This document shows positions 39,657 through 49,400 of a DNA stretch of 64,000 nucleotides, in pieces (position 1 is the first letter of the stretch; the number at the start of each line of letters is the position of its first letter). The stretch covers positions 14,324,608-14,388,607 of the forward strand of contig NC_060886.1 in NCBI RefSeq assembly GCF_014805685.1, read 5' to 3'. The DNA is from Silurus meridionalis. Lineage: Eukaryota > Chordata > Actinopteri > Siluriformes > Siluridae. The notes beneath the pieces are model-generated. The model saw only the letters and a program-made list of their open reading frames with translations. It had not been told where the DNA came from and searched no databases. Position numbers and translations under genes: made by a program.

Positions 39657-40227
39657 TCAGCTATCTCCCATAGTCATTTGCCATACTGAAATGGCAGCTT
39701 GTTCTTTTAGAGGTTTACCTCCCAATACAAGTAGCAAGTCAGGCATTGGAACCTCCACAGGGTCCTCAGTTTCATTTTCAGAATGCTCATCATCCCTGCT
39801 CTCTTGAGTAACATGGTTTTCAAAGGTAAGGCAGTTCCCATATACCTTAGTGCTTTTTAAGCCAAGATGCAAATTCTGAAGCTCTATGTCCTCCTCAGGT
39901 TGCAATTTTAAGGGTCTGGAGGGGAAACACTTGTTCTTGAAGGGTCTAAATGTGTTGTCCTTGCTTTTTGTTATGGAAAGTTCAATGCTAGTGGTATTAT
40001 TTGGTGGTCTAGGCTGGAATTTAGGGCCAAGACCAACACAGCGGTGGTGAATCCGGCATGGAGCAGTGGATCCATGCAATGAAGGCAGCCTCTCCCACAT
40101 GAGTGTGGTAAGATTGAGACACCACAGGCAGTTTGTGGGAGCAGTCGGGGCCTCTCCCCCACCAAACAGCAGCATGCTGCCCTTGTACACCACAGCAGCA
40201 TGGCCCATCAGTTTAGAGGGTCCTGAG
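39657..40227 (-). CDS. Kelch gene terminal coding exon 7
   Basis: Acceptor AAATGTGCAG; stop TGA at 39657-39659. It encodes blade 5 ([25 protein letters not shown]), a polar acidic linker and the late VLGG...SVWQ segment. Confidence 0.92.
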
Positions 40228-43200
40228 CTGCACATTTAAGCAAAGAGGCAGAAAATCAAATGTTAAACATAATCTTATTTGTATTACAGTGTTACAGTGC
40301 TGCATGCTTTCCAATGGAATATGACTATTACAATGATTTTCAAAAAATAATTAAATTATGTCCAGTAATATATGTACAGGAGGTTTTAGCATGTGCCATG
40401 TGTTTAGTCATGAGATACACTATATGGACAATAGCATTGGGCCACCTGACATTTTCAGCAATTTGTGGTTCTGTTACCACAAAGTTGGAGGATCCCAATT
40501 TTATAGGATTTATTTGGAAAAAAAGCAAAGCCTCAATGAAGATATGGGTTGGAGTGGAAGATCTTGAATTGCTTGATATAGAGCTCTGACCTAATCCCTT
40601 CTGGACATCTCTGGGATGAATTAGAACGCTGACTGCACTCCTCACCATACATCGGTAACTAATTTTACGAATGTCCTTGCTGCCTATTGAGCAGAATTGC
40701 TACAGCCACATTCTATAATCTAATGGAACATCTTTTCAGAAAAATCTAAGGTTATTATAAGAGGTTAAATGTAAAATGGGCTGTTAAAAAAAAAGCACAT
40801 ACAAATCTTATTTACAGGTGTCCACAAACGTTTGTCCATATAGTGCATATCGGTTTTAGATCTTTATATCAAAGTAATGCAAATATCAGTAATGAATATG
40901 ATCTACCAACTAAACATATAACAGTGAACAGTAGCCAACAATTACACTCAACACAAACTGTAATTTTCAAGAAGGAAAAAAAAAAACCCACCACTACACT
41001 CATTATTATCAAGCTCTGACACCTACTTTTAAGTTCTCTTACTTCATCTTATCATTGTACCATTGCACTTAGTGGATAACCTTACTAAAATACTTTGCTT
41101 ATCCTAAATCAAGCAGTCAATAAAATGATGAAATCTAGCCAGTTTTAACTTCCTTTGTTTAAACAATCACTTTGTTTACTAATGTACGTTTGCTAATTGT
41201 AATAATCAGTACAAAATGCTAGATTAGACATATAAAATGAGCAAAACACTAGCAAATTCTCATTGTCAGAACTTTTTATTATTAAAACTAAATCATTGGT
41301 ACCATTTTGCCTTCAACTATAATATACATGATTTTTCTGTTGAACTCATTTGCACACAGGAATATTTTTAGCTATTATTGAGGATGATCATATGATTTTC
41401 TTACGTGGTTCTGATGCAGGTCCAAGTTTGACTGTGATAGCTCCATCTCCACAGGTCCCTCTGCTCCTTCAGACCTTGCAAACCACCATACAGGTACATA
41501 TAATCTTGGTGGGTTATGGCAGAGTGGCTATGCCGAGGTCCAGGACCCACTTGTGGAATACTCAAAATTGACCACAACCTGGAGTCTTACACACAGACAC
41601 AAGGTCACATTCAGTGTAATTGTATGCAAAAAGCAGGCATTTAACATGGCAGCTGCAATAGAATGTTGGGTATCATAATTTGAATATCATCTTGTCTACT
41701 AGTTGTTTATCTCATCTGCTGGGTGTGAAATTGTCATTACTGCAGCTGAAGGCACAAGAGAACAGTTGACTCATATTTCACAGTTACTAATGACTAAACT
41801 TTTGAGAAATAATGTCTGGCTCAATGTTTGTGCACTAAATTGTCCCCGAGTTATAAAACCAAGTATACTGCAAAATGTTTGGAAACACTTGGTTTTGTTT
41901 ATTATTTATTACCAAAATGATTCAAGAAGGGTTTTTTTTATTTTTATTTTTTATGAATTTCCAAATAAATGGTGCGCTCATGTATTTTAAAGTAATGTTA
42001 CAAGAGGCTGGATTTTCCCAGCAGCTACAGTGGTAGAAACTGTGACTACTCATTATATATTACAGGGAAGAAAATAAGTATTTGAATACCCTGCTATTTT
42101 GCAAGTTCTCCCACTTAGAAATCATGGAAGGGTCTGAAATTGTCATCGTAGGTGCATGTCCACTGTGAGAGACATAATCTAAAAAAAAAAAAAAATCCAG
42201 AAATCACAATATATGATTTTTAAACTATTTATTTGTATGATACAGCTGCAAATAAGTATTTGAACACCTGTCTATCAGCTAGAATTCTGACCCTCAAAGA
42301 CCTGTTAGTCTGCCTTTAAACAGTCCACCTCTGCTACATTTATTATCCTAAATTGGATGCACCTGTTTGAGGTTGTTAGCTGCATAAGACCCCTGTCCAC
42401 CCAATACAATCAGTAAGAATCCAACTACTAACATGGCCAAGACCAAAAGAGCTGTCCAAAGACACTAGAGCCAAAATTGTACACCTCCACAAGGCTGGAA
42501 AGGGCTACGGGGAAATTGCCAAGCAGCTTGGTGAAAAAAAGGTCTACTGTTGGAGCAATCATTAGAAAATGGAAGAAGCTAAATATGACTGTCAATCTCC
42601 CTCGGACTGGGGCTCCAAGCAAGATCTCACCTCGTGGGGTCTCAATGATCCTAAGGAAGGTGAGAAATCAGCCCAGAACTACATGGGAGGAGCTGGTCAA
42701 TGACCTGAAAGGAGCTGGGACCACCGTTTCCAAGGTTACTGTTGGTAATACACCAAGACGACATGGTTTGAAATCATGCATGGCACGGAAGGTTCCCCTG
42801 CTTAAACCAGTACATGTCCAGGCACGTCTTAAGTTTGCCAATGACCATTTGGATGATCCAGAGGAGTCATGGGAGAAAGTCATGTGGTCAGATGAGACCA
42901 AAATAGAACTTTTGGGTCATAATTCCACTAAACGTGTTTGGAGAAAGAAGAATAATGAGTACCAGCCCAAAAACACCATGTGAAGCATGGGGGTGGTAGC
43001 ATCATGATTTGGGGGTGTTTTTCTGCACATGGGACAGGGAGACTGCACTGTATTAAGGAGAGGATGACCGGGGCCATGTATTGCAAGATTTTGGGGAACA
43101 ACCTCCTTCCCTCTTTTAGAGCATTGAAGATGGGTCGAGGCTGGGTCTTCCAACATGACAATGACCCAAAGCACACAGCCAGGATAACCAAGGAAAAGCA

Positions 43201-45428
43201 TATCAAGGTTCTGGCATGGCCTAGCCCGTCTCCAGACCTAAACCCAATAGAGAATCTTTGGAGGGAGCTCAAACTCCGTGTTTCTTAGCGACAGGCCAGA
43301 AACCTGACTGATCTAGAGAAGATCTGTGTGGAGGAGTGGGCCAAAATCCCTCCTGCAGTTTGTGCAAACCTGGTAAAAACTACAGGAAACATTTGACCTC
43401 TGTAATTGCAAACAAAGGCTACTGTACCAAATATTAACATTGACTTTCTCAGGTGTTCAAATACTTATTTGCAGCTGTATCATACAAATAAATAGTTTAA
43501 AAAAATTATACATTGTGATTTCTGGATAATTTTTTTTTAGATTATGTCTCTCACAGTGGACATGCACCTGCGATGACAATTTCAGACCCCTCCATGATTT
43601 CTAAGTGGGAGAACTTGCAAAATAGCAGGGTGTTCAAATACTTATTTTCCTCACTGTATATGTCCAGTGTAAAATAGGATTAGGAGCCCCACATTTTTAT
43701 TAATTCATAATTTGTATGGTCTTTACATGCTTTCTCATAAGCATCAGCACTATCGCAGACAAGTGGTTCGTGCGAATTTGGAAATGAGAATCATTACTCA
43801 TTTTGGTGTGGGAGAGTTTGGCTCCAAGCATATCGACAGTCACATGCTCAAATTCAAACCATTTATCTCATAGTTTGATTTTTGTTCACGTTTCTTCTTG
43901 TAACCTAATAATACTAACCCATATCAAATCTCCAGAATTCCTGTGATGCCCCGCGCATGTCAATGTATCCACCATAAATGAACATGCAGGATCTCAACAC
44001 GACAGCACTGTGTCCTTTCTTGTTGGCTGGCACCACATTCTAGGAAATAAATAGAGCAGGCTTATTTACTCAAAATCTTTAACGTGTTAGAAAATACATT
44101 ATTTGAACAAAAGTATGTGGACACCTGACTTTTCCAGGCAAACGTGGTTCTTCCCATAAACTGTTCCCACAAAGATGGAGGCATACAATTGTATGTCTTG
44201 TAGTCTTTGGATGCTGTAGTATGAAAATTTTCCCTTTCACTTAAACTAGGAGACCCAAACTTGTTCCAGGATGACAATGCCCCTGTGCACAAAGCCAGTT
44301 CCATGAGATATGTTTTGAATGGGATGGCAGTTAAGATCTTGAATGTCCTGCCATACAGCTCTGACCTTAACCCTATTGAGCACATTTGAGATGAACTGGA
44401 ATGCTGATTGGACCACAGGCCTCCTCGCCCTACTTCAGTACCTGAGTTTCCTAATGGTTTAGTTGCTAAAACACACATCTCCAAGCTCTAGTGGATTATC
44501 TTCCCAAAATAGTGAAGTGCATTGTAACAGCATGGGGACTGAATGTGGAATAGATAATTTTATAATCTCTTCAGCTTCCCAGGTTAAGAGTCTGGGTGAC
44601 ATCCTTGATAGTACATTGTCTTTTGAAAAGCACATGAACAGTATTACTCGGTCTGTGTACTTCCGTCTACGGAACATCGCTTGTCTTCGTCCATTCCTTA
44701 CATCCAATTCTACAGCTAATCTTGTACATGCTTTACTAACCTCACACAACTTCTATTTGGGTTACCTCCAAAACTTCTTCATAAACATCAATTGGTCCAG
44801 AACTCAGCTGGCGTATAATTACTAGAACCTCCTCCATCGAGCAGATCTCTCCTGTTCTTTATCATCTACACTGGCTTCCTGTCAAATATCCAAAAGACTA
44901 CAAGATCCTGCTTCTCACTTTCAAAGCTCCTCATAATCTTGCTCCCTCTAACATTTTTAATACTTGCATCCCAAAGCGCACGCACAGATCTTCATTTCAT
45001 TTTCTGATCAATTTGAACAATTAAACAGCTGTTTGTCTTGTTTTTATGATTAGCACTCAATTGTATGGTGTCTGAGTGTTTTGAAAGGTGTCTAAATAAA
45101 ATGTATGGTTGTTATTATTATAATATGGATCTTTTGATCAAGTGTCCACAAACATTTGTCAATAAGATATATTGGATATCTTCCTGTCTCCTTTAAATGT
45201 AATTTGCTTTTGAAGGTAACGAGAATTTCAAATGCTAAACTTTTAGTTGTAATTACATGCAAAAGGTAAAAACAAATATTGCAGTTCAGGAAAGTCTGTA
45301 GTTTTCATAAAGTCATATAGTTAAAAAGATAAGAATTTAACAGTATAAAAGATTTTTCCCAGTCTGCCACATATTTAACTATGCAAGCATCTTTATTAAC
45401 TTCTTATGAATATCTTTCAGATGTTTTG

Positions 45429-45459
<31 letters not shown>

Positions 45460-46277
45460 TGAGAAAGTGGACTTTGTTCTTCTATGTAAAACCATAGCTC
45501 CTTGGCTGCAGAGAGCAATTGCAATTGGATGTAAAAATGAAAAGGTATGAGACTGGGTGAAAAAAATAATTAAACATTCATGACTGGACAATGTGGTACT
45601 GTGTGTTTTTTTTACTTTAAAATGTTTCAAATGGTTTATTACAATTTATATTGATAACTCATGCATGACAGTTTCTTTTGCTCATTTAGGATCACCTGTG
45701 TCAAACAACCAAAGAGGTGTTTTTGAGTCAGAATATGCCGAATCCCTCAAGCCTCCGAAAACATAAAGGACACCCTGAGAAAGAATTAACAAAACAAAAC
45801 AAAAAAAACAATTTGGGTAAAAGCAATGCATTATCCATTATATATCATTTTACTTACTGAGTCACTTCTAACCTACAATATAAGAAAGCATTACATCTTA
45901 ATACAACAATCAACACTAATAATAATAATTTAAAATCACCTGATGGGGGACCATGCTGTGTTCCTCCAATTCATCAGGTGCATTATCATTATCACAGTCC
46001 AACTCCAACCACTTGTTACATACTAAAATTTCACAAAAATATTCATTTCATTTCACCAAGCATTTTATCCAACATAAAATGCATCTTATGGTGTGAGCAG
46101 TAACGATGACTTACACACATTGTATTTCCAGAAGTCTTTTAACGAATGCTTCCCTCTACCTCCGAGCACATACACATTCCCATTGTAAGCACAAATAGCA
46201 TGTTTATAGCGGTCACATGGTGCAGGAGAAATCTGAGGCACAGGAGTCCACAGACAGGAACTGGTCTTCGTGCTCAT
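39657..46277 (-). CDS. Kelch-repeat beta-propeller protein (seven coding exons)
   Basis: Exons are 46115-46277, 45940-46022, 45696-45774, 45459-45505, 43919-44039, 41405-41585 and 39657-40227. Their 1245 nt encode 414 aa, and every junction keeps phase with GT-AG sites. Five kelch blades are clear, each with a paired-glycine turn and a later tryptophan: about residues 20-54 (VYVLGG), 76-112 (LYVFGG), 128-170 (FIYGG), 176-222 (YLYGG) and 229-272 (LLFGG). After a roughly 110-residue charged, low-complexity linker, residues 386-414 (LLLVLGG...ISVWQ) look like a sixth blade, so a six-bladed propeller is inferred. No BTB, BACK or other domain is present. Kelch propellers usually bind protein partners; the partner here is unknown. 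The start ATG has an in-frame TGA 21 nt upstream. I do not recognise a specific orthologue. Confidence 0.88.
40418..40845 (+). mobile_element. Tc1-derived MITE in kelch intron 6
   Basis: It starts CACTATATGGACAA and ends with the inverse TTTGTCCATATAGTG, giving a terminal inverted repeat of about 14 bp. The interior holds the GGGATGAATTAGAACGCTGA block shared with the copies at 39265 and 44097. It lies between coding exons 6 and 7. Confidence 0.8.
41405..41585 (-). CDS. Kelch gene coding exon 6
   Basis: Acceptor TGTGTGTAAG; donor GTAAGA. It encodes [20 protein letters not shown] and blade 4 ([14 protein letters not shown]). An AG six bases further in is rejected because it breaks phase. Confidence 0.88.
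42063..43656 (+). mobile_element. Tc1-like transposon with IR/DR ends, in kelch intron 5
   Basis: The left end begins CAGGGAAGAAAATAAG and the right end is its inverse (CTTATTTTCCTCACTG), each next to a TA target duplication. Inverted arms of about 200 bp carry the outer motif AATAAGTATTTGAA again at their inner edge (about 42250 and 43450), the IR/DR arrangement known from some fish Tc1 elements. At 1594 bp it is near full length. It sits inside the intron between kelch exons 5 and 6, on the strand opposite to that gene. Confidence 0.92.
42433..43396 (+). pseudogene. Tc1-type transposase, inactivated
   Basis: The frame-broken coding region keeps the order of a Tc1 transposase of about 340 aa: an N-terminal helix-turn-helix with [14 protein letters not shown], a GAPSK linker, then the DDE catalytic domain with VMWSDETK (first Asp), [27 protein letters not shown] (second Asp) and [11 protein letters not shown] (third acidic residue). 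Defects are an extra A near 42447 that brings a stop at 42466, an extra A in the run at 42534-42540, a deletion near 42980 and a TAG at 43286-43288. All catalytic residues can be seen, so decay is fairly recent. Confidence 0.92.
43919..44039 (-). CDS. Kelch gene coding exon 5
   Basis: Acceptor TTTCCTAG; donor GTTAGT. It encodes blade 3 with [17 protein letters not shown] and EFWRFDM; phase 0 in, phase 1 out. Confidence 0.9.
44097..45165 (+). mobile_element. Tc1-derived element split by a LINE fragment, in kelch intron 4
   Basis: The left part (44097 to about 44550) has GAACAAAAGTATGTGGACAC, GTTCCAGGATGACAATG and CTGACCTTAACCCTATTGAG. The right terminus (AGTGTCCACAAACATTTGTC) appears only at about 45140-45160, about 590 bp further on, after a LINE segment. 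It belongs to the same family as 26319, 39265 and 40418. Confidence 0.75.
44560..45125 (+). mobile_element. L2-type LINE 3' fragment (reverse transcriptase end)
   Basis: The plus strand reads [20 protein letters not shown] and [14 protein letters not shown], then, frame-shifted, a WLPVKY-like and [14 protein letters not shown] segment. This is the order at the C-terminal end of L2/CR1-type reverse transcriptase polyproteins. It finishes with an AT-rich tail (TTATTATTATAAT). It is inserted inside the Tc1-derived element around it. Confidence 0.75.
45429..45456. repeat. 28-nt T run (A run on the gene strand)
   Basis: The homopolymer directly follows the GT of the kelch exon 4 donor on the minus strand. 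Confidence 0.9.
45459..45505 (-). CDS. Kelch gene coding exon 4 (47-nt microexon-like)
   Basis: Acceptor CTCTGCAG. The 47 nt encode [15 protein letters not shown] and restore phase 0. The donor is GT followed at once by 28 A residues. Without this exon the neighbouring exons would be out of phase, which supports it. Confidence 0.78.
45696..45774 (-). CDS. Kelch gene coding exon 3
   Basis: Acceptor TTTCTCAG; donor GTGATC. It encodes [19 protein letters not shown] and LWLFDT, the heart of blade 2; phase 0 in, phase 1 out. Confidence 0.88.
45940..46022 (-). CDS. Kelch gene coding exon 2
   Basis: Acceptor AAATTTTAG; donor GTGATT. It encodes CNKWLELDC and an acidic stretch ending EEHSMVPHQ, the opening of blade 2; phase 1 in, phase 0 out. 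Confidence 0.85.
46115..46277 (-). CDS. Kelch gene coding exon 1
   Basis: The exon encodes residues 1-54 with the first blade ([19 protein letters not shown]) and ends TGT before the consensus donor GTAAGT, phase 1. An acceptor-like TTCTAG or CTCTCACAG lies just upstream of the ATG, so a separate 5' UTR exon is likely. Confidence 0.88.
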
Positions 46278-47340
46278 ACTAGGCCTGTGAGAGCTTCAAA
46301 GTTCAATCATTCCTAGAACAAAAACGTTTGTTTAGAGTCCACATATGGAATATGTGAAAATATTGTACAAGAACAGAAAACAGTTCACACCCAAAAAGGC
46401 TTTCAGCTGTGGCAGTACTTACAAATCTTTATTACAGGTAATACAATCAGCTGGCATGTGAGATACAGTCATGTGTTTAGATAACATTAAAGCAATCTTA
46501 TTGCTATTGTTAAACAGGATTATGCGATACCTCCCACCCCAACTACACTTAATGTAACTCAAGAACATCCATGTATCTGTAACACTACTTCTTTAAACAT
46601 TTTATAAATGCATTAATTACTGATGTATTTAACTGCATTTGCATAATCAAGTAGAAACATTCATAAAGAGCTTTTTTTTTTGCCTCAATATCAGAAAGAA
46701 GAGATTAAACATGATTCACTATAATGCTATATTCAATCGTTCAGTGGGTTGCTAAACCGGGACTATACATGGCTCTCACGTGAGCACTGCAATCCAGTGG
46801 AATTAATTATGCACTTTTTAATAAAGAGGTGTCGCTAACAAAAATAATGAAACTGCTGGATTACACTGTACAGAACACCAAAGGTTTAAAGAATTAAATA
46901 CCCACTACCAACACATTATTGTGTAAATGCAAAAATCGATATTTAAGTTAATCATTTAAACATGTACACCATTTTGGCTTTAATTTAGAGGTTCTACATT
47001 TTCTACAAACAAAATATTACATCCAAGATGAGATTCTTCAGAGACCTACTTGATAATAAAATACTGTAATCTGGATTACATCTTAATTTTTTTTTAATTG
47101 GCTAGTCAAACAGACTAATAACTATAAGGACGGACATCATAAAACTTACAACAGCTTTGATAAGATAAGCTGGAGTGAAATTTTTACACTTCAGAAAAAT
47201 AAATTACACACCCCCAGCTATGACTCACAAACAGTCCAGCACCCACCGTGTGAATCATGTCCACTTCTAATGGAACAGAGGAGTGTTTTCATCTCATGAT
47301 AACAGAAATACAGTAGAGAAAATGTGAAGAATGATTCTAC

Positions 47341-47552
47341 CCACATGAGGATGGGTTCCCTTTCCAGGCTATTTCTCACTTTCTTTTCCAATTTACATCT
47401 CGGCGAGTTTTTCTAAACTTGCTCGTAAGGGACAAACATATAGGGACTCATTTATGATGTTAAAATATATAGTCGCATTCTATTTCATTTTGTAAAGCTG
47501 CTATGGGACAATGCTCATTGTTAGAAGTGCTATACAAATTAAATGGTATTTA
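47341..47552 (-). repeat. Interspersed repeat, inverse copy of the 20776 family
   Basis: GGATGGGTTCCC, then a CGGCGAGTTTTT block, AAAGCTGCTATGGGACAATG and GCTATACAAATTAAATGG occur in the order that is the reverse complement of 20776-20990. Confidence 0.65.
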
Positions 47553-47570
47553 AAAAAAAATTATTAGTCA

Positions 47571-47900
47571 AGTCAAGAAGCTTTTATTTTGTCATTTCAA
47601 CCTGATGCAGTACACAGTGAAATGAGACAAGGTTTCTCCAGAACAACATAGAGATACATAACACAACATAGAGCTACAAAACAGAACACAGAGCTAGTAA
47701 GTTGTCCTCACCACATTAAGTGCATCGTGTGTAACCTGGTAAACCTACTGTATAATATTTTATATGGTACAAGGTGCAAAAGAGATCTATAAACAAGAGC
47801 GTACTTATAAAGCAAACACAATGTTGTGCAAAAACATCAAGAGTAGCAACTGAGGTGTGCAAAACAGCATGTGAACAGTATATGATTATAATATAATATA
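47571..47900 (+). repeat. LINE-type repeat fragment (TTTGTCATTTCAACC family)
   Basis: TGATGCAGTACACAGTGAAA, GAGACAAGGTTTCTCCAGAA and AACACAGAGCTA recur in the same order at 51931-52235. This copy is uninterrupted through AACACAATGTTGTGCAAAAA and so defines the layout of the family. Confidence 0.7.
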
Positions 47901-48719
47901 ATATTTTATAATATAATATATATCTATCTATCTCTCTATCTATCTCCCAAAACCTAATATCGCATTGAAAAAGTGAATGACCCCTAACAGTGCTGTATAG
48001 GTGTGTCAGGCTAATTATATCCCAAGGGTTCTCAGATTAATTTTGGTGTCCAAGGAAGTCTGTGTATAGACTTTTATTTAATAAACCCTATTTATGATTT
48101 GTCTATTTATGAACATTACTCTGACAATAATTTTTTAATTCAGGTTATTTACAGACCTGCTTGTTTTTGTGTTAAGGTTTGGATTAAACAACTACATTAA
48201 AGGGGAACCAGTCAAATAGACTAATACCACTAGACCTCACTAAAAATATATTGTTTAAAAAAAAAAATTATATATCTATCTATATATATTATTATTTTTT
48301 ATTCCCCCCCTTCATAGGTAGATTAAGAATTACCGGGAAAAACCACTTGGTGTGCAAATACACACTGCTAACTTCTAGGAGTTTAGTTTGAAAGGAGGTG
48401 TTTGTGGTGTCTGTGCCTTCAGCTTTCACTTTCACCCCGTTTGAGCGGCTGTGTATTATTTGGAACCAGGGCCCCACAAAGATCCAAAACCTTTTCTATC
48501 TACTTTATTTTCATTGTAAAATAATTCAGAAAGATAACAACTTCCGCCTGTGTCAATATCCACCACATGTTTCAGTTTTTTTAATGCATCGATAAATGAA
48601 GCTCGCACTGATTCTGTATAATGAGGAGTTATGTAACGATTTCACTATTTTGCAACGATTAAATTAATAATGACGTAATATGTATAATAGTGTTATATAC
48701 ATATTATCGTCATATACGT

Positions 48720-49160
48720 AACCACCCCAAACCCCCAAACCCCCAAACCGCCCGTCCGTGGAAAACGGTGGTGTCGGAAAGTTCAGGGGGTGGACACTAG
48801 TTTAAGGCAGTAAAAGACTTGCCTGGGCAGTTGAAGAAGATCTCCGGTCCAGAACACACGTTTTTGAAGCCAGCCGGGTGTGACCGTTATCGCACCGACG
48901 ACATTCCTTGCGGCTACTAGCTAGCAATTACCGCTACTTCAGCACAGGGTTTACTCATCCAACTAATTTAGAGCTATCGGCGGAGATCATGTGACAGGAA
49001 ACACACTGCTAAGTCTCCGATTAACTAAAATACCGTGCTAACACAAACCCTTTCACTCTGAGCACTGAGTATAACTCAACTGTTTGTTTTGCTCCCATTA
49101 AGTTAATCTTTCGCTTCAGTTCGCTTTCCGTGTTAAACTCTTTCCTTTGCAAACGAGTCG
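48720..49160 (-). promoter_or_regulatory. CpG-richer promoter-like region with G-quadruplex motif
   Basis: CpG dinucleotides are markedly denser here than in the surrounding AT-rich DNA, for example near 48750-48910. A C-rich string at 48725-48753 makes four G runs on the minus strand. It is the nearest promoter-like sequence upstream of the kelch coding exons. A minus-strand CTGCCCAG followed by GCAAGT at about 48825 could be a noncoding first exon with a GC donor; that is speculative. Confidence 0.4.
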
Positions 49161-49400
49161 ACTCATCAAACCGGCTCTTTTAAGTGAAGACTGAGAGTCG
49201 ACTCGCTTATACGATTCCTTCGAAAATACAGGCCACGCCGTTAATCTGGGCGTGGATTTTTCGAATTGGACGCTATACGTGGCGAAAAAACGCTTTTCAG
49301 CGGTTTACGTGCTTGAGAGTGAAGCACGGTTGGTCCGATTTAAGACAAAATAACAATGAGCCATTTAGGAGTCGTGTTGGTAAGAAGAGCCAAATGATGT
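49161..49400. mobile_element. Possible short inverted-repeat element
   Basis: CATCAAACCGGCTCTTTT at the left is matched by the inverse of AAGAAGAGCCAAATGATG at the right (CATCATTTGGCTCTTCTT). The palindrome GAGTCGACTC lies inside the left part and recurs about 35 bp from its first occurrence. The length of about 240 bp suits a MITE, but no target duplication is clear. Confidence 0.4.

Larger units (their letters stand above)
46278..48719. other. Noncoding interval upstream of kelch coding exon 1
   Basis: It probably lies within the first intron of the kelch gene if transcription starts near 48.8 kb. It contains two repeat fragments listed separately; the rest is AT-rich and featureless. Confidence 0.45.

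Noticed and set aside
48724..48753. Interstitial telomere repeat
   Set aside because: Only about three C-rich units, not TTAGGG; better described as a G-quadruplex motif.
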